From a virus: a stretch of 64,000 nt of DNA. Positions within the stretch are counted from its first letter, which is position 1, and each line of letters starts with the position of its first letter. The DNA is taken from positions 126,001 through 190,000 of the IMG/VR virus record IMGVR_UViG_3300031963_008656; one strand, written 5' to 3'. Positions 36,764 through 45,869 of the stretch are shown here, piece after piece. The translations under genes were made by a program, and so were the position numbers. Below the pieces are notes generated by a model. The model worked only from the letters and a program-made list of their open reading frames with translations. It had not been told where the DNA came from and searched no databases.

Positions 36764-39076
36764 TTAAAGTTTACACGCTTCACAATCTTCTTCAAGATCA
36801 AAATCAATAATCTCAAGAGGTTCTTCCACTTTCATTTTGCTACCAGCTTTGTTGATAAGACTGTAGTAGAATGTTTTGATACCCCAATGATGTGCTTGCA
36901 TTAGATTGCGAGCAATCAGTGTGGTAGGTACTTTTCTATCAGGCCAGTGTGCTGGGTTATAAAACGTATTGGTCGAAATTGACTGGTCAATATAAGCAGC
37001 CAAAACCGCTGCTGTTTTTAGATATCCGTCACAGTCTTTTTGTGCCCACATCAGTTGATATTTGTTTTTCAACTTGTGATACTCGGGTACAACTTGTGTC
37101 AATGATCCAGCCTTGCTTTCTTTAACTGAGATCAGGCTCATGGGCATTTCAATGCCGTTGGTTGAGTTAATTACAACTGAACTTGATTCCACAGGCGCCA
37201 CTGCCATAAGTGTGGCATTGCGTACCCCGTGAGCTTTCATCTGTTCACGCAAGGGTTCCCAGTCTAGTTCTGGTGCAAAATTCGCAAGTTCGTTAACTCC
37301 GTTAGCTCGTCGTTCCCACGGAAACACACCACGACCATACCAGGTGCGGTCCGAATCTTTGCAACGGCCACGTTCTTTAGCAAGCTCAACTGTGGCTTCT
37401 GTGAGATAATAGGCTTGGTGCTCCATCCAAGATTTGACTTCGGCCAAAGCATCTGTATCACCGTATAGGAGGCCGCGCTTGGCATGCCAGTAAGCCAAGT
37501 TAGTAATACCGATGCCAAGCGGCTGGATTTCGTCATTTGATAATTTTGATTGGATCGATAGGAAGTCTTGGTAGTCAAGGATATTACACAAGGATCTCTG
37601 CAGAATTCTACAAGCTCTGCGCATGTCTTCAGGATTCCGGAATGCACCCCAGTTAATACTTCCAAGCGTACAGAGCGCGATTCGCCCATCAGCGTCATCC
37701 AGGCGCTTAAACGGTTTAGTTGGTAAGAGAATTTCACAGCAAAGGTTACTCTGGTAAATGGTGTGATACTCAGGATCAAACGGGCCCTGGTTCATCACAT
37801 TGTCAATGAATACTAGATAGATACGACCAGTGTCTGTTCGTTCCTTAAGTATGCCTGATTTGAACACTTCTTCAGCAGACATAGTTTTCTTCCGGAGGTC
37901 AGATCTAGTTTCATATTTGACATAAAGATCTTCAAAAAGTGCAGTGTTGGAGTAGAATGCCTCGTAAAGTTCCGGTACCTCGTTAGGGTCAAAGAACGTG
38001 ATGTTTTGTTTGTGTTTAAATCTACGCCAGAAAAAAGCAGAAAGCACCACCCCATAGTCCATGTGTCGGACACGGGTTTCTTCGGTTCCTTGATTGTTCT
38101 TGAGCACAATAAGATCATCGAATTGATGATGCCAGATGGGATAAAAAACAGTGGCACTTGCATTTCGAATACCTCCTTGTGAACATGACCGTAAATCACC
38201 AAACCATTTTTTCAGGAATGGTATCATGCCTGTGTGCATGATCTCACCACCACGAATGGGTGAGCCCAATGGACGTAGACGTCCTATCTCCAGGCCAATA
38301 CCAGCACGTTTGCTGGCATACTTGGCCATCATTTCTCCTGAAGCAAAGATGCTATCAAGATCATCATCTGAACGAATAAGCACACAACTACTAAATTGCT
38401 TAGTTGGAGTACCAAGGCCGGCCAGAACAGGAGTTGCAAGAGTAAAGAGCCCATCGCTAGCCGCGTTGTAGTATTCTTTAATATAACGCATCCTAGCTGT
38501 GTTAGGTTCTTCTTTGTGAAACACTGTGGCAGCGGCCACCATGTATCTAACTTGCGGAGTTTCATAAATTTCCTTTGTGGAGCGATTGCGTACCAAATAT
38601 TTTTCAATCAATTGCTCAATGGCTGCATATGAATATTGTTCATCCTTAGCATGATCAATTATGTCGTTCATGCGGTTCCAGTCATCCTCTGAGTACCATT
38701 CCAACAGTTCAGGAGTGTACAAGCCGGTGGCTACATTGCGTTTCACAATCTCATACAAGTGTGGAGGCTGATAAGAACCATAGACATCTTTGCGCAACAT
38801 AGAGAGCCGTTGTTTGCCTGCCACATGTTGATAGTTGGTATGGCCCACATCAGGGTTTTGCTCTACATCAATGAGATCTACTATGGCTCGCAGTGTAATG
38901 CCATCAATTTCTTTGGTAGTAATACCATCATAAAAGTGTAGCTGTGTGCGTATCTCTATCATGCTTTGACTTACGTCTGCTATGCCTGCGCATACTTTGG
39001 CAATTTGCGTTTGCCACTTTTCCAAAGCCAATGGCTCTCGGGTGCCATCTCTTTTAAGAACTGTAATTATTTTCAT
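36764..39076 (-). CDS. nrdA: Class Ia ribonucleotide reductase alpha subunit
   Basis: 770 residues. N-terminal ATP-cone (ITVLKRDGTREPLALEKW). Active-site cysteines: SSCVLI, NLCCEI (Asn, radical Cys, Glu) and ALCTLGS. C-terminal redox pair CEAC in EEDCEACKL that accepts electrons from glutaredoxin. Reduces ribonucleoside diphosphates for phage DNA synthesis. Confidence 0.97.
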   Translation of the reverse strand: MKIITVLKRDGTREPLALEKWQTQIAKVCAGIADVSQSMIEIRTQLHFYDGITTKEIDGITLRAIVDLIDVEQNPDVGHTNYQHVAGKQRLSMLRKDVYGSYQPPHLYEIVKRNVATGLYTPELLEWYSEDDWNRMNDIIDHAKDEQYSYAAIEQLIEKYLVRNRSTKEIYETPQVRYMVAAATVFHKEEPNTARMRYIKEYYNAASDGLFTLATPVLAGLGTPTKQFSSCVLIRSDDDLDSIFASGEMMAKYASKRAGIGLEIGRLRPLGSPIRGGEIMHTGMIPFLKKWFGDLRSCSQGGIRNASATVFYPIWHHQFDDLIVLKNNQGTEETRVRHMDYGVVLSAFFWRRFKHKQNITFFDPNEVPELYEAFYSNTALFEDLYVKYETRSDLRKKTMSAEEVFKSGILKERTDTGRIYLVFIDNVMNQGPFDPEYHTIYQSNLCCEILLPTKPFKRLDDADGRIALCTLGSINWGAFRNPEDMRRACRILQRSLCNILDYQDFLSIQSKLSNDEIQPLGIGITNLAYWHAKRGLLYGDTDALAEVKSWMEHQAYYLTEATVELAKERGRCKDSDRTWYGRGVFPWERRANGVNELANFAPELDWEPLREQMKAHGVRNATLMAVAPVESSSVVINSTNGIEMPMSLISVKESKAGSLTQVVPEYHKLKNKYQLMWAQKDCDGYLKTAAVLAAYIDQSISTNTFYNPAHWPDRKVPTTLIARNLMQAHHWGIKTFYYSLINKAGSKMKVEEPLEIIDFDLEEDCEACKL

Positions 39077-39079
39077 TTT

Positions 39080-39505
39080 TTAACCAATTTTTTGTTGTAT
39101 TTGTTGCTGACTAACACGGTGCCGAGGGTTTTCTGGTCCTGGAGTGATATTTACGATTGTGTCCTTGTCCCAATTCAGTATATATTTCTTTTGAGGCGCA
39201 TGGACTAAATTGTCACTACCATGATCGGCTAACCAGCATTTTTGCAAGTCTTCACGATCAATTATTGTTATAGTATACAGGATTCCTAGCCCACGAGCAA
39301 GCCCACAGAACAAATTGTCATCTAATAGTTGCCAGGGATCAGGCCAATTGTCACGATCGTCCCAGTGTAAATGATAAGGAATCCAAGGAGTAGAAAACCA
39401 CCATTGATTAATGGTGGTCAAGGCTGATTCAACATCAGCAGTGGCAGCTTGATTTCTCAGTGCGTTCCAAGACTCAAGCCTATCAGCAAAAGTTCTAGGC
39501 CACAT
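39080..39505 (-). CDS. Hypothetical protein after tail fibre gene
   Basis: 141 residues from ATG 39505 (TGATG overlap with the tail fibre gene). Trp-rich: WWFSTPWIPYHLHWDD, WPDPWQLLDDNLFCGLARGLG and YTITIIDREDL. I recall the same pattern in marine T4-like phage hypotheticals near tail-fibre genes, so a virion or assembly role is likely. Function unknown. Confidence 0.65.
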   Translation of the reverse strand: MWPRTFADRLESWNALRNQAATADVESALTTINQWWFSTPWIPYHLHWDDRDNWPDPWQLLDDNLFCGLARGLGILYTITIIDREDLQKCWLADHGSDNLVHAPQKKYILNWDKDTIVNITPGPENPRHRVSQQQIQQKIG

Positions 39506-41277
39506 CAAATGCCAAAGTTTGCTACAGAATACCTAATTGAAGCATTTGCACCAGTACTGGTACAAGTGTAACCCACTGAAAGTTCGGTGCCGCTGTCTGC
39601 TGGTGTAAGTGTTACACCAGTTGAGCCATTTTCTGTAAAGTTGTCAACATAACTGAAACCAGTGGTGGTAGCAGCTTGACCACCTGTTACTGTGATTGTG
39701 CCTCTGCGTCTGGTGTCAGATCTAGTGATCACATAATCAAAACTAAATGAAGTGATAGCAGTTTTATCAATCACCACAAGATTGCCGCTGCCATTGTCTA
39801 CCAGTGTGTCTGATATTCCTGCTGATCGTTTCAGCGTTCCAAGATCCAGGCTCATTCCAACGTTAGTGGTGGTTGCTTGCGATTGATAAAACACCATGTC
39901 TCGAGTGTTCTGACTCATTGCAATGGAGTTTGTGGTAGCAAGACTGATTCTAGGATAGGTGCCGCTTTGACTGTCATTGCGCTGAAACAAGTCGCCAACA
40001 GAAATATTGTTGTTGGCATCAATGCTGATGATAGGCGCTGCTGGTAGTGAAGCGCCATTGAAGTGATTGGCCACATCATAAAACACATTGTAACCAGTAG
40101 CATTCAAACTGCATTCTTGAATGATGATACCTTCGCCGTAGATATTATCAAACACATTATGCAACACCTTGAATCCGCTTGGCCCACCATCTACTGGTGT
40201 GGCACTGCCCAACACCACACCCTGATATAGCACATCAAACCATCCGTTGCTGACAGTTACTCCGGCAGTTTGATGGTCAGTGTTAATACCATAAGTCATG
40301 CCAGTGAATTTACATTTGTCCATGGTAATTTCTGTGCAAGGCAATGCAGTAGTTGAACTGAACAAAACACCGCTTACGTCTTCCACAGCATCTTGCAACT
40401 GCACTGTGGTAAGATTGCTGGCAAAGGTCACATTGTCCATACTGACTTTTTGAGCCTTTTCAATCAAACACACATTATGACTGCCTGACTCGGTGGTCTG
40501 GAATGACATGCTGGACACTTCAATGTTTTGTGGAGGGCTTGCGCCACCCACTCCAATGTTGACTCCAGTTTGTTGTTGACTATCGGCAGTTCTAACAACC
40601 AGTTCTGGCAGTGTGGTAGATTCCCAGTAACTTGCGTTGGATAACAAAATACCAGTGGCAGGCACTGCGGCAATACTACGGTAGTAACTGCCTGAACTTT
40701 TGACCAACACACCATCGGCATAGGCAGTGTTGGCAGCCCAAGTTTGCACAGTAAAATAAATAATACTGGAATCAGCGCCTTCGCCGTACAGTTTGGCCCA
40801 GGGCGGAATCAGTATGGTGTCTGTGACAATGTACGTGCCAGCTGGGAAAAACAAACTTCGGCGTATTTGTGTGTTGTTTTGCACACAGAACAATTGGAAC
40901 AGTGCTCGGTTGATAGCATCAGTGTCATCAGTGCTGCCGTCGCCTGTGGCGCCAAAGTCCGTGACAACAGCGTAACTGTCCAGTCTGCTTTGTATGCTTT
41001 GGCTGACAGGATCGCCAGACGTAGCGCCTGTTTGCACTGTATAGCCAGCGGCTGCGCCTTGATAGGTATACGCAGTGGTAAAACTGAGAATGTCTGAGAA
41101 CTCTGTAAGAACTTCGGTATTTCCCACTATTGGAGCACCGTCAGCAATTGAGCCGTTACCAATGTAGAGTTTGCGCTGATCAATTGCCCAGCCAAATTCG
41201 GCTCCAGCTAAGGGTTGAGGCAGGTCTGTCTCGAGTCCGGTTCGTTGGGTTATTCTAGATACTTGTACTATTGCCAC
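39505..41277 (-). CDS. Tail fibre/tailspike with pectate-lyase-type beta helix
   Basis: 590 residues, GTG start at 41277 with AAGGAATC upstream. N-terminal RTGLETDLPQPLAGAEFGWAIDQRKLYIGNG is the virion-attachment module of many phage fibres. From about residue 105, VTDFGATGDGSTDDTDAINRAL and SLFFPAGTYIVTDTILIP mark a right-handed beta helix (Pectate_lyase_3 type). The C-terminal 100 residues form a Ser/Thr/Gly-rich beta domain. Likely receptor binding or glycan cleaving at the host surface. Confidence 0.88.
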   Translation of the reverse strand: MAIVQVSRITQRTGLETDLPQPLAGAEFGWAIDQRKLYIGNGSIADGAPIVGNTEVLTEFSDILSFTTAYTYQGAAAGYTVQTGATSGDPVSQSIQSRLDSYAVVTDFGATGDGSTDDTDAINRALFQLFCVQNNTQIRRSLFFPAGTYIVTDTILIPPWAKLYGEGADSSIIYFTVQTWAANTAYADGVLVKSSGSYYRSIAAVPATGILLSNASYWESTTLPELVVRTADSQQQTGVNIGVGGASPPQNIEVSSMSFQTTESGSHNVCLIEKAQKVSMDNVTFASNLTTVQLQDAVEDVSGVLFSSTTALPCTEITMDKCKFTGMTYGINTDHQTAGVTVSNGWFDVLYQGVVLGSATPVDGGPSGFKVLHNVFDNIYGEGIIIQECSLNATGYNVFYDVANHFNGASLPAAPIISIDANNNISVGDLFQRNDSQSGTYPRISLATTNSIAMSQNTRDMVFYQSQATTTNVGMSLDLGTLKRSAGISDTLVDNGSGNLVVIDKTAITSFSFDYVITRSDTRRRGTITVTGGQAATTTGFSYVDNFTENGSTGVTLTPADSGTELSVGYTCTSTGANASIRYSVANFGI

Positions 41278-41296
41278 AGTGTGATTCCTTGAGGTA

Positions 41297-42013
41297 TCAC
41301 ATATTTAGCATGTAGTACTGTTCGACCTTTTTCCACCAGATGGTGCGATATTTTTCAAATTCCGCACCTTCCAGCACAAATTCCTGATATTTGGGCTGTC
41401 CTACAATATTGTGTTGCTCATCTAGATCAGGCTTAACACACATCAAAACTACGCCTTTTCGGATACGTGTGCCATGTATTTCGTTATGAGCTTCTGCGTA
41501 TGCGCACAACTGAACAAAGTAATCGTCAATCCATTCACGCTTTTTGGGCTTGTTAGTTTGCTTGTAGTCTAGGATGGATTCTTCATTTAAATGAATACCT
41601 GCACCGTCTGTTGTGCCTGCATACACGCCGGGAAAGTACAAGGGTACTTCAATACCCCAAAATTCCGTAACATTGACCAGGCCTTTATTGACAACTTCTT
41701 CTGCCATAATATGGCTAGGCCAACTGAATGGATTTGATCCACGAGCAGGTATAGCACCTTCTCGAATGTACTTTTCAAGATAGGTATGCATTCTAGTGCC
41801 GCGATTGGCAGCTTCAGTAGTAATAGCTTGTGCTCGTTCTGCGCCTACTGCACGCCGCCAGTTGTGCAAGGCAGCCTTGCTTTCTTCACTTTTGGTTCGG
41901 TCTAATATGGTAGTTACGCTAGGTAATTTGTTGCCATCTGGCGTGGCGTAAAATCGTTTGCCGTCTACAGTAACTCTGGGTATAGGTTGATAGTTAAATT
42001 TTGGATTGTACAT
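41297..42013 (-). CDS. PD-(D/E)XK exonuclease-like protein
   Basis: 238 residues from ATG 42013 (TAATG overlap). Nuclease core: GVYAGTTDGAGI with Asp, then ILDYKQTNK (D-x-K type metal site) and a helix FVQLCAYAEAHNE (Q...Y motif of RecB/Cas4-like nucleases). Start YNPKFNYQPIPRVTVDGKRFYATPDG. Comparable exonucleases occur in T4-like cyanophages. Probably acts in DNA processing or host DNA degradation. Confidence 0.75.
   Translation of the reverse strand: MYNPKFNYQPIPRVTVDGKRFYATPDGNKLPSVTTILDRTKSEESKAALHNWRRAVGAERAQAITTEAANRGTRMHTYLEKYIREGAIPARGSNPFSWPSHIMAEEVVNKGLVNVTEFWGIEVPLYFPGVYAGTTDGAGIHLNEESILDYKQTNKPKKREWIDDYFVQLCAYAEAHNEIHGTRIRKGVVLMCVKPDLDEQHNIVGQPKYQEFVLEGAEFEKYRTIWWKKVEQYYMLNM
41302..41307 (-). 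promoter_or_regulatory. Late-type TAAATA box before tail fibre
   Basis: Minus strand GCTAAATA, 24 bases before the GTG start; leader with AAGGAATC. Confidence 0.5.
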
Positions 42014-42837
42014 TATGATAAACAACTTGCAATGTGTTGATACAGTGATGTTGGCCACTTTGCAAACAATGACACTCGCGGATTGTGTTCAGTAAGGCTG
42101 TTTTCAGCGTATCCTACACCATGTAATTTGTTTATGTTCAACAAAGTTGGATGTGGATAGATTTCAACTTGATCAACATAAGAAAATGTATCTGGCGGTG
42201 GCGTGGCATTAACACCTTTTTTAAATCTATCAGCATGTGCTGGCTGTATTCTAGTTATTGAAAAAAAATTCACCGTGCTGTGACTGGCTGCTAATTCTGC
42301 CTGACAATATTCAGGTAGATTCACAATACTTGCCGGAGTCTCGCATGGTGGCCAAGATGGATCTTTGATATTGGCATAGTGTTCTTGCCAAAGTTTTATG
42401 TCTTCTGAAAATTCGTAGAACTGAGTAAAACAGTTCTTGTGATTGTCTACTGGAAAAATCAAACTGGTTGTTTTTGTTATATCCACATGCACAGGAATCA
42501 TACTACCGCCACAAACAATCTGAAGCCTAATTATCGGTTGATCGTCAAACTCTGTTAAAAATGTCCATTGAGATCGAATTTCTTGTTCAATCTCAGCAGG
42601 TAACTCAAAGTTAAACATAGTTCCTATTAACTCATTTTTAGGTCCATAAAACGATTGATACTGGGATCGTAAATCTTCTGGAACTCCCATACTTGTATTA
42701 TACTCTAAATCATGCCAATTTAAATTTTCATAAATGTCTTTTTTAGCCATGCGTTGCCAAGGAAGGTTTTTTACCGCGGCCACAATGTCATTTGACAAAC
42801 TGATGTTTGGCAATGTTTGATAGTAAAAAGATCTCAT
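42013..42837 (-). CDS. 2-oxoglutarate/Fe(II) oxygenase-like protein
   Basis: 274 residues. Iron-binding HVD (HxD) in IPVHVDITKTTS, a later His in KLHGVGYA and Arg in NPRVSLFAKW follow the 2OG oxygenase order. N-terminal RSFYYQTLPNISLSNDIVAAV is typical of phage members. Substrate unknown. Coupled by ATGA to iscA, whose Fe-S function shares the need for iron. Confidence 0.65.
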   Translation of the reverse strand: MRSFYYQTLPNISLSNDIVAAVKNLPWQRMAKKDIYENLNWHDLEYNTSMGVPEDLRSQYQSFYGPKNELIGTMFNFELPAEIEQEIRSQWTFLTEFDDQPIIRLQIVCGGSMIPVHVDITKTTSLIFPVDNHKNCFTQFYEFSEDIKLWQEHYANIKDPSWPPCETPASIVNLPEYCQAELAASHSTVNFFSITRIQPAHADRFKKGVNATPPPDTFSYVDQVEIYPHPTLLNINKLHGVGYAENSLTEHNPRVSLFAKWPTSLYQHIASCLS

Positions 42838-43157
42838 ACTCTAAAACTTTCTCCGCAGCCGCAGCGATCGCGTTCATTGGGATTGAGGAATTCAAAACCT
42901 TCATTAAGGCCCTGTCGCACATAGTCTACAGTGACGCCTCTAAGATACACTTCATTTTTCTTATCAACCAATACCACAAAATCTGCTTGGGCATAGTTGA
43001 TGTCTGATTCTGAAGGCGTATACTCTTGCACGTATTCTAACACATACGCTAGGCCTGAGCAACCTGTAGTTTTTACCCCAAGACGAATGCCAGCATAGTT
43101 TTTGGCTTGCAGTAGTCTCTTTACTTTGGTATAGGCCTGATCAGTTATGGAGATCAT
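42834..43157 (-). CDS. iscA: A-type iron-sulphur carrier (IscA/ErpA)
   Basis: 107 residues. The three conserved cysteines are present: Cys33 in TTGCSGLAY, and Cys99 and Cys101 in RCGCGESF. Carries Fe-S clusters from IscU to target enzymes. The start overlaps iscU by 17 bases. Confidence 0.93.
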   Translation of the reverse strand: MISITDQAYTKVKRLLQAKNYAGIRLGVKTTGCSGLAYVLEYVQEYTPSESDINYAQADFVVLVDKKNEVYLRGVTVDYVRQGLNEGFEFLNPNERDRCGCGESFRV

Positions 43158-43527
43158 GCTTTTTGCGATAATCTTCTACAGCAGCCTTTATAGCATCTTC
43201 AGCAAGAATAGAACAATGAATCTTGACTGGTGGCAGCGCGAGTTCTTCAGCAATCTCTGAATTTTTAAGAGCTGCCGCTTGGTCAAGCGTTCGTCCTTTA
43301 ACCCACTCGGTAACAAGAGAGGATGAGGCAATCGCACTGCCGCATCCGTATGTTTTAAACCTTGCGTCTGTGATGATGCCATCTTGTACCTTGATTTGCA
43401 ATTTCATTACGTCGCCGCAAGCAGGTGCGCCAACCATGCCAGTACCAATATCAGTATCACTCTTGTCAAAAGAGCCGACATTCCGGGGATTTTCATAATG
43501 ATCAATAACTTTGTCTGAGTATGCCAT
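43141..43527 (-). CDS. iscU: Iron-sulphur scaffold IscU
   Basis: 128 residues, full length. Cluster ligands Cys37, Cys62 and Cys105, with Asp39 and His104 also conserved. The LPPVK chaperone-recognition motif (residues 98-102) for HscA is intact. Builds 2Fe-2S and 4Fe-4S clusters with host IscS. One base after the stop of the upstream secreted-protein gene, so probably in the operon starting at 43852-43880. Phage IscU is uncommon. Confidence 0.95.
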   Translation of the reverse strand: MAYSDKVIDHYENPRNVGSFDKSDTDIGTGMVGAPACGDVMKLQIKVQDGIITDARFKTYGCGSAIASSSLVTEWVKGRTLDQAAALKNSEIAEELALPPVKIHCSILAEDAIKAAVEDYRKKHDLHN

Positions 43528-43528
43528 G

Positions 43529-43831
43529 TTACATTCTTACCAATACTTCTTGATAGTATCCGTTGTGCAACACCAACTGCTTGCGATAAGGCACGCCGTC
43601 GATATAAACAACATCACTAGGGCTCTGAGACATCACTGGTGGTTGTTGCACTACCAGGGGTCTGGTGATAGCATAAACCACAACGCCTCCAACCACAGCA
43701 GGGGCCACCCATCCCCAACCTCCGCCATGATGGCGATGATGTGGTGTGTGTAATGCAGATCCGTGATATCCGTTAGGTCCAGCAAATGCGCTGGAGGTAA
43801 CAAAAGTTAAAATGGTTAGAAGTCGTTTCAT
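43529..43831 (-). CDS. Secreted His/Gly-rich protein with internal TM
   Basis: 100 residues. Signal peptide MKRLLTILTFVTSSAFA (cut before GPN), a His-rich segment HTPHHRHHGGGWGW that could bind metal, a hydrophobic segment VAPAVVGGVVVYAITRPLV, then DVVYIDGVPYRKQLVLHNGYYQ. Proteins with this layout are found in Gram-negative envelopes. Its position ahead of iscU suggests a metal link (inference). Confidence 0.65.
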   Translation of the reverse strand: MKRLLTILTFVTSSAFAGPNGYHGSALHTPHHRHHGGGWGWVAPAVVGGVVVYAITRPLVVQQPPVMSQSPSDVVYIDGVPYRKQLVLHNGYYQEVLVRM

Positions 43832-43851
43832 AGCAGCCTCCTTATGTAAGC

Positions 43852-43880
43852 AGTATACTGTATTTAACGCCTTGTGTCAA
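43852..43880 (-). promoter_or_regulatory. Sigma70 promoter of iscU operon
   Basis: TTGACA (43880-43875), 17-base spacer, TATACT (43857-43852) on the minus strand; leader ends with AAGGAGG. Confidence 0.8.
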
Positions 43881-43894
43881 CCAATGGTTGACTG

Positions 43895-44254
43895 TTACAT
43901 TGGACGTTTCATGGCCGATTTGGCCATTTTGTCTACCACTTGTTGTGCTTGAGGAACTGACATTTTGGGTTGTACCGTTTGTTCAGCACCGCCTTTGAAC
44001 ACAATGGGATCAGTTGAGCCGGGTTGGATGGGTTCTAACACATTGCTCAGTGGAGGCTGTCCAACTAGATCCATAATGTTTCTTTGATTGACAGGTACGT
44101 CAAGACTTTGTGCAATAGAGATAAAAGCATCTTGACTGATTTGTTTTTGACTGTTGGTGTCGTCTGCACGACCATTAAGAAAATCTACTAGGCCCAGAAG
44201 TTTGTCTGGGTCAGGTGTTGCACCAGCAAAGGTATCAACTTCAAAGATTTTCAT
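43895..44254 (-). CDS. Structural-region hypothetical protein
   Basis: 119 residues beginning MKIFEVDTFAGATPDPDKLLGLVDFLNGR. Pro/Gln-rich C-terminal half (AEQTVQPKMSVPQAQQVVDKM). TAATG overlap with the upstream gene. Similar MKIxE starts occur at 44254-45159 and 48739-49572. Probably virion-related; no domain recognised. Confidence 0.6.
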   Translation of the reverse strand: MKIFEVDTFAGATPDPDKLLGLVDFLNGRADDTNSQKQISQDAFISIAQSLDVPVNQRNIMDLVGQPPLSNVLEPIQPGSTDPIVFKGGAEQTVQPKMSVPQAQQVVDKMAKSAMKRPM

Positions 44255-45159
44255 TATCTACGGCCACGACCCAGTGCGCCTGCTGTGCCCACCGGCTCTT
44301 CAGCAGGAGCGGCCATGTCAGCACCTGCATCGGTAGCAGCAGCATCAAGATCAGCACCTACATCGGCACCCATGTCAGCGCCAGCGGCCATGTCAGCACC
44401 CATGTCAGCGCCAAGTTCGGCACCTAAGTCTGCACCAGCTGTGCTGGGTGCGGCTTGGCCAGTTACCACGCCAAGTGCTTGATCAAGTTGTTGTTTGGCA
44501 CCTTGTAGATTTTGCACTAGGCCAGTGAGTGCGGCTGTGGCGTCTGCGTTGAATTGCGAAGCTTGGTCAATGCCTACTTGATTCTTGATTGAATCAACTA
44601 GAGCAGGCAGTTCTTTAAATTGCATTTCGCTGGCATCTTCCAACATTGATTGCATTTTGTCAACCATGTCTTGTGCAGCCAACACCACTTGAGCTTGTTG
44701 CACTTCAGATTCTTTCAACATGCGATAAGCATTGCGCAAGCGGCTTTCGGCTTTCATCAATGCTGCACCTGCAACAAGTTTTTGTTCATCGGGATTCAAT
44801 GTTTGACCTGCGGCACTCTTTTTAAGAGCAGCAGCCAACTTAGGATCTTTTACTTGTGCGGCTGGTTGAACAGCGCCAGCAGTTGGTTGAGCACCAGGCA
44901 CTGGAACATCCATCTCTTTAAGACGTGTGGCCAAGGCCTGTTCCATCATCATGAGTTTGAGATAAGTTGGATTGCGTTCGCTGGTGTGGCGTGCCATTGA
45001 GCCTTTGTGCTCACCAAGCAGGCCTTGCACCTTGCGAAGCATTTGACGAGTTTGACCAGCGTTGAGACGTTCAACGCTGATGCGTGAGCCAAAATAACTT
45101 TCAAACGTCTTGGTAATCAGACGAGTTTTTTTAGGTGTGGCTAGTTCTTGCAGTTTCAT
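44254..45159 (-). CDS. Scaffold-type protein with Ala/Asp repeat tail
   Basis: 301 residues from an ATG near 45159 (AGAGGATTC upstream); an earlier TTG (45210) lacks a site. N-terminal LITKTFESYFGSRISVERLNAGQTRQML and NPTYLKLMMMEQAL, then a helical core and a C-terminal run of about 40 residues of ADMGADMAAGADMGADVGADL type. Helical, acidic and repetitive proteins in this region of T4-like phages are often prohead core or scaffold components; not proven. Confidence 0.6.
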   Translation of the reverse strand: MKLQELATPKKTRLITKTFESYFGSRISVERLNAGQTRQMLRKVQGLLGEHKGSMARHTSERNPTYLKLMMMEQALATRLKEMDVPVPGAQPTAGAVQPAAQVKDPKLAAALKKSAAGQTLNPDEQKLVAGAALMKAESRLRNAYRMLKESEVQQAQVVLAAQDMVDKMQSMLEDASEMQFKELPALVDSIKNQVGIDQASQFNADATAALTGLVQNLQGAKQQLDQALGVVTGQAAPSTAGADLGAELGADMGADMAAGADMGADVGADLDAAATDAGADMAAPAEEPVGTAGALGRGRR

Positions 45160-45607
45160 TTGAGAATCCTCTAAGTTGTATATATTTAGCCGAAGATATA
45201 CATTTTTCAAGTTCGGCTGTGACAGCAGAATTTAGAGAAACTTTGGGTTCAAGTTTGGTTTTCACCATTTCTCTAAATTCTGCAGATCTACTGAGTTTGC
45301 CTAGACCACTGCGACAAGCAATGTCATTGTCTAAGAATTGTTTTTTAAAGTCCAACACTTTGATCTGTTGCGATAATGAAGCTTGGTTGTTTTTATCGGC
45401 AATGCACCAAGAAATTGCTGATCGTTTGCTGCCAAAGGATCCCACAAAGTTTGCATAATGCCAAACATTAAACACTTGCTGCTCTGGTGTGATGTGATAT
45501 TTTCCAAACACCACCCATCCACCTGAGTTGTCATCCAAAATCATTTTGTCAATGCTGTGGCGCAGTTCACGCTCGGCCCAGCGTTCAAGTTTTTGTTCTC
45601 GAGTCAT
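45131..45607 (-). CDS. Hypothetical protein
   Basis: 158 residues. Begins MTREQKLERWAERELRHSIDKMILDD, with a SGGWVVFGKYHITPEQQVFNVWHYANFVGSF centre that reads as a beta hairpin, then helical. Overlaps the scaffold-type gene by 29 bases and the upstream gene by 4. No family recognised. Confidence 0.6.
   Translation of the reverse strand: MTREQKLERWAERELRHSIDKMILDDNSGGWVVFGKYHITPEQQVFNVWHYANFVGSFGSKRSAISWCIADKNNQASLSQQIKVLDFKKQFLDNDIACRSGLGKLSRSAEFREMVKTKLEPKVSLNSAVTAELEKCISSAKYIQLRGFSNETARTSHT
45183..45188 (-). promoter_or_regulatory. Late-type TAAATA box before scaffold-type gene
   Basis: Minus strand GCTAAATA, about 23 bases before the ATG near 45159. Confidence 0.45.
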
Positions 45608-45867
45608 TTGAGTACGTAGTGCGAGACCAGCCAGCCAACTGTGCCGGCTAAAAATGTTATGATTCCCACGCCCCAGGAAATCAATTGATTGTTGCGTTTT
45701 TCAGACATGGCATGCACAATTTCATGCACTTCTTTGACCACTGCCTTGACATCGTCGATGTCTTTTTGCACTGAACTGATTTGCAGTTCCAGTGCTTTGT
45801 ATCGCTCGGCACACAGTTCAACGTGGGCTTCGAGACTTTTCTTTTCAATATCAGTGGTGTCTGCCAT
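45604..45867 (-). CDS. XhlA-like holin-associated membrane protein
   Basis: 87 residues. Coiled-coil part (residues 8-58, YKALELQISSVQKDIDDVKAVVKEVHEIV) and one C-terminal TM (LISWGVGIITFLAGTVGWLVSHYV). This is the layout of XhlA-type hemolysin/holin partners, so a lysis role is possible. A TAAATA box ends 7 bases before the ATG, so the mRNA could be leaderless. Confidence 0.6.
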   Translation of the reverse strand: MADTTDIEKKSLEAHVELCAERYKALELQISSVQKDIDDVKAVVKEVHEIVHAMSEKRNNQLISWGVGIITFLAGTVGWLVSHYVLK

Positions 45868-45869
45868 AA

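Noticed and set aside
37264-37779. 171-residue minus-strand ORF in a second frame
   Set aside because: Shadow frame within nrdA, which is complete and uninterrupted.
44285-44482. Ala/Ser/Pro repeat protein on plus strand
   Set aside because: It is only the reverse reading of the ADMGAD repeat in the scaffold-type gene.
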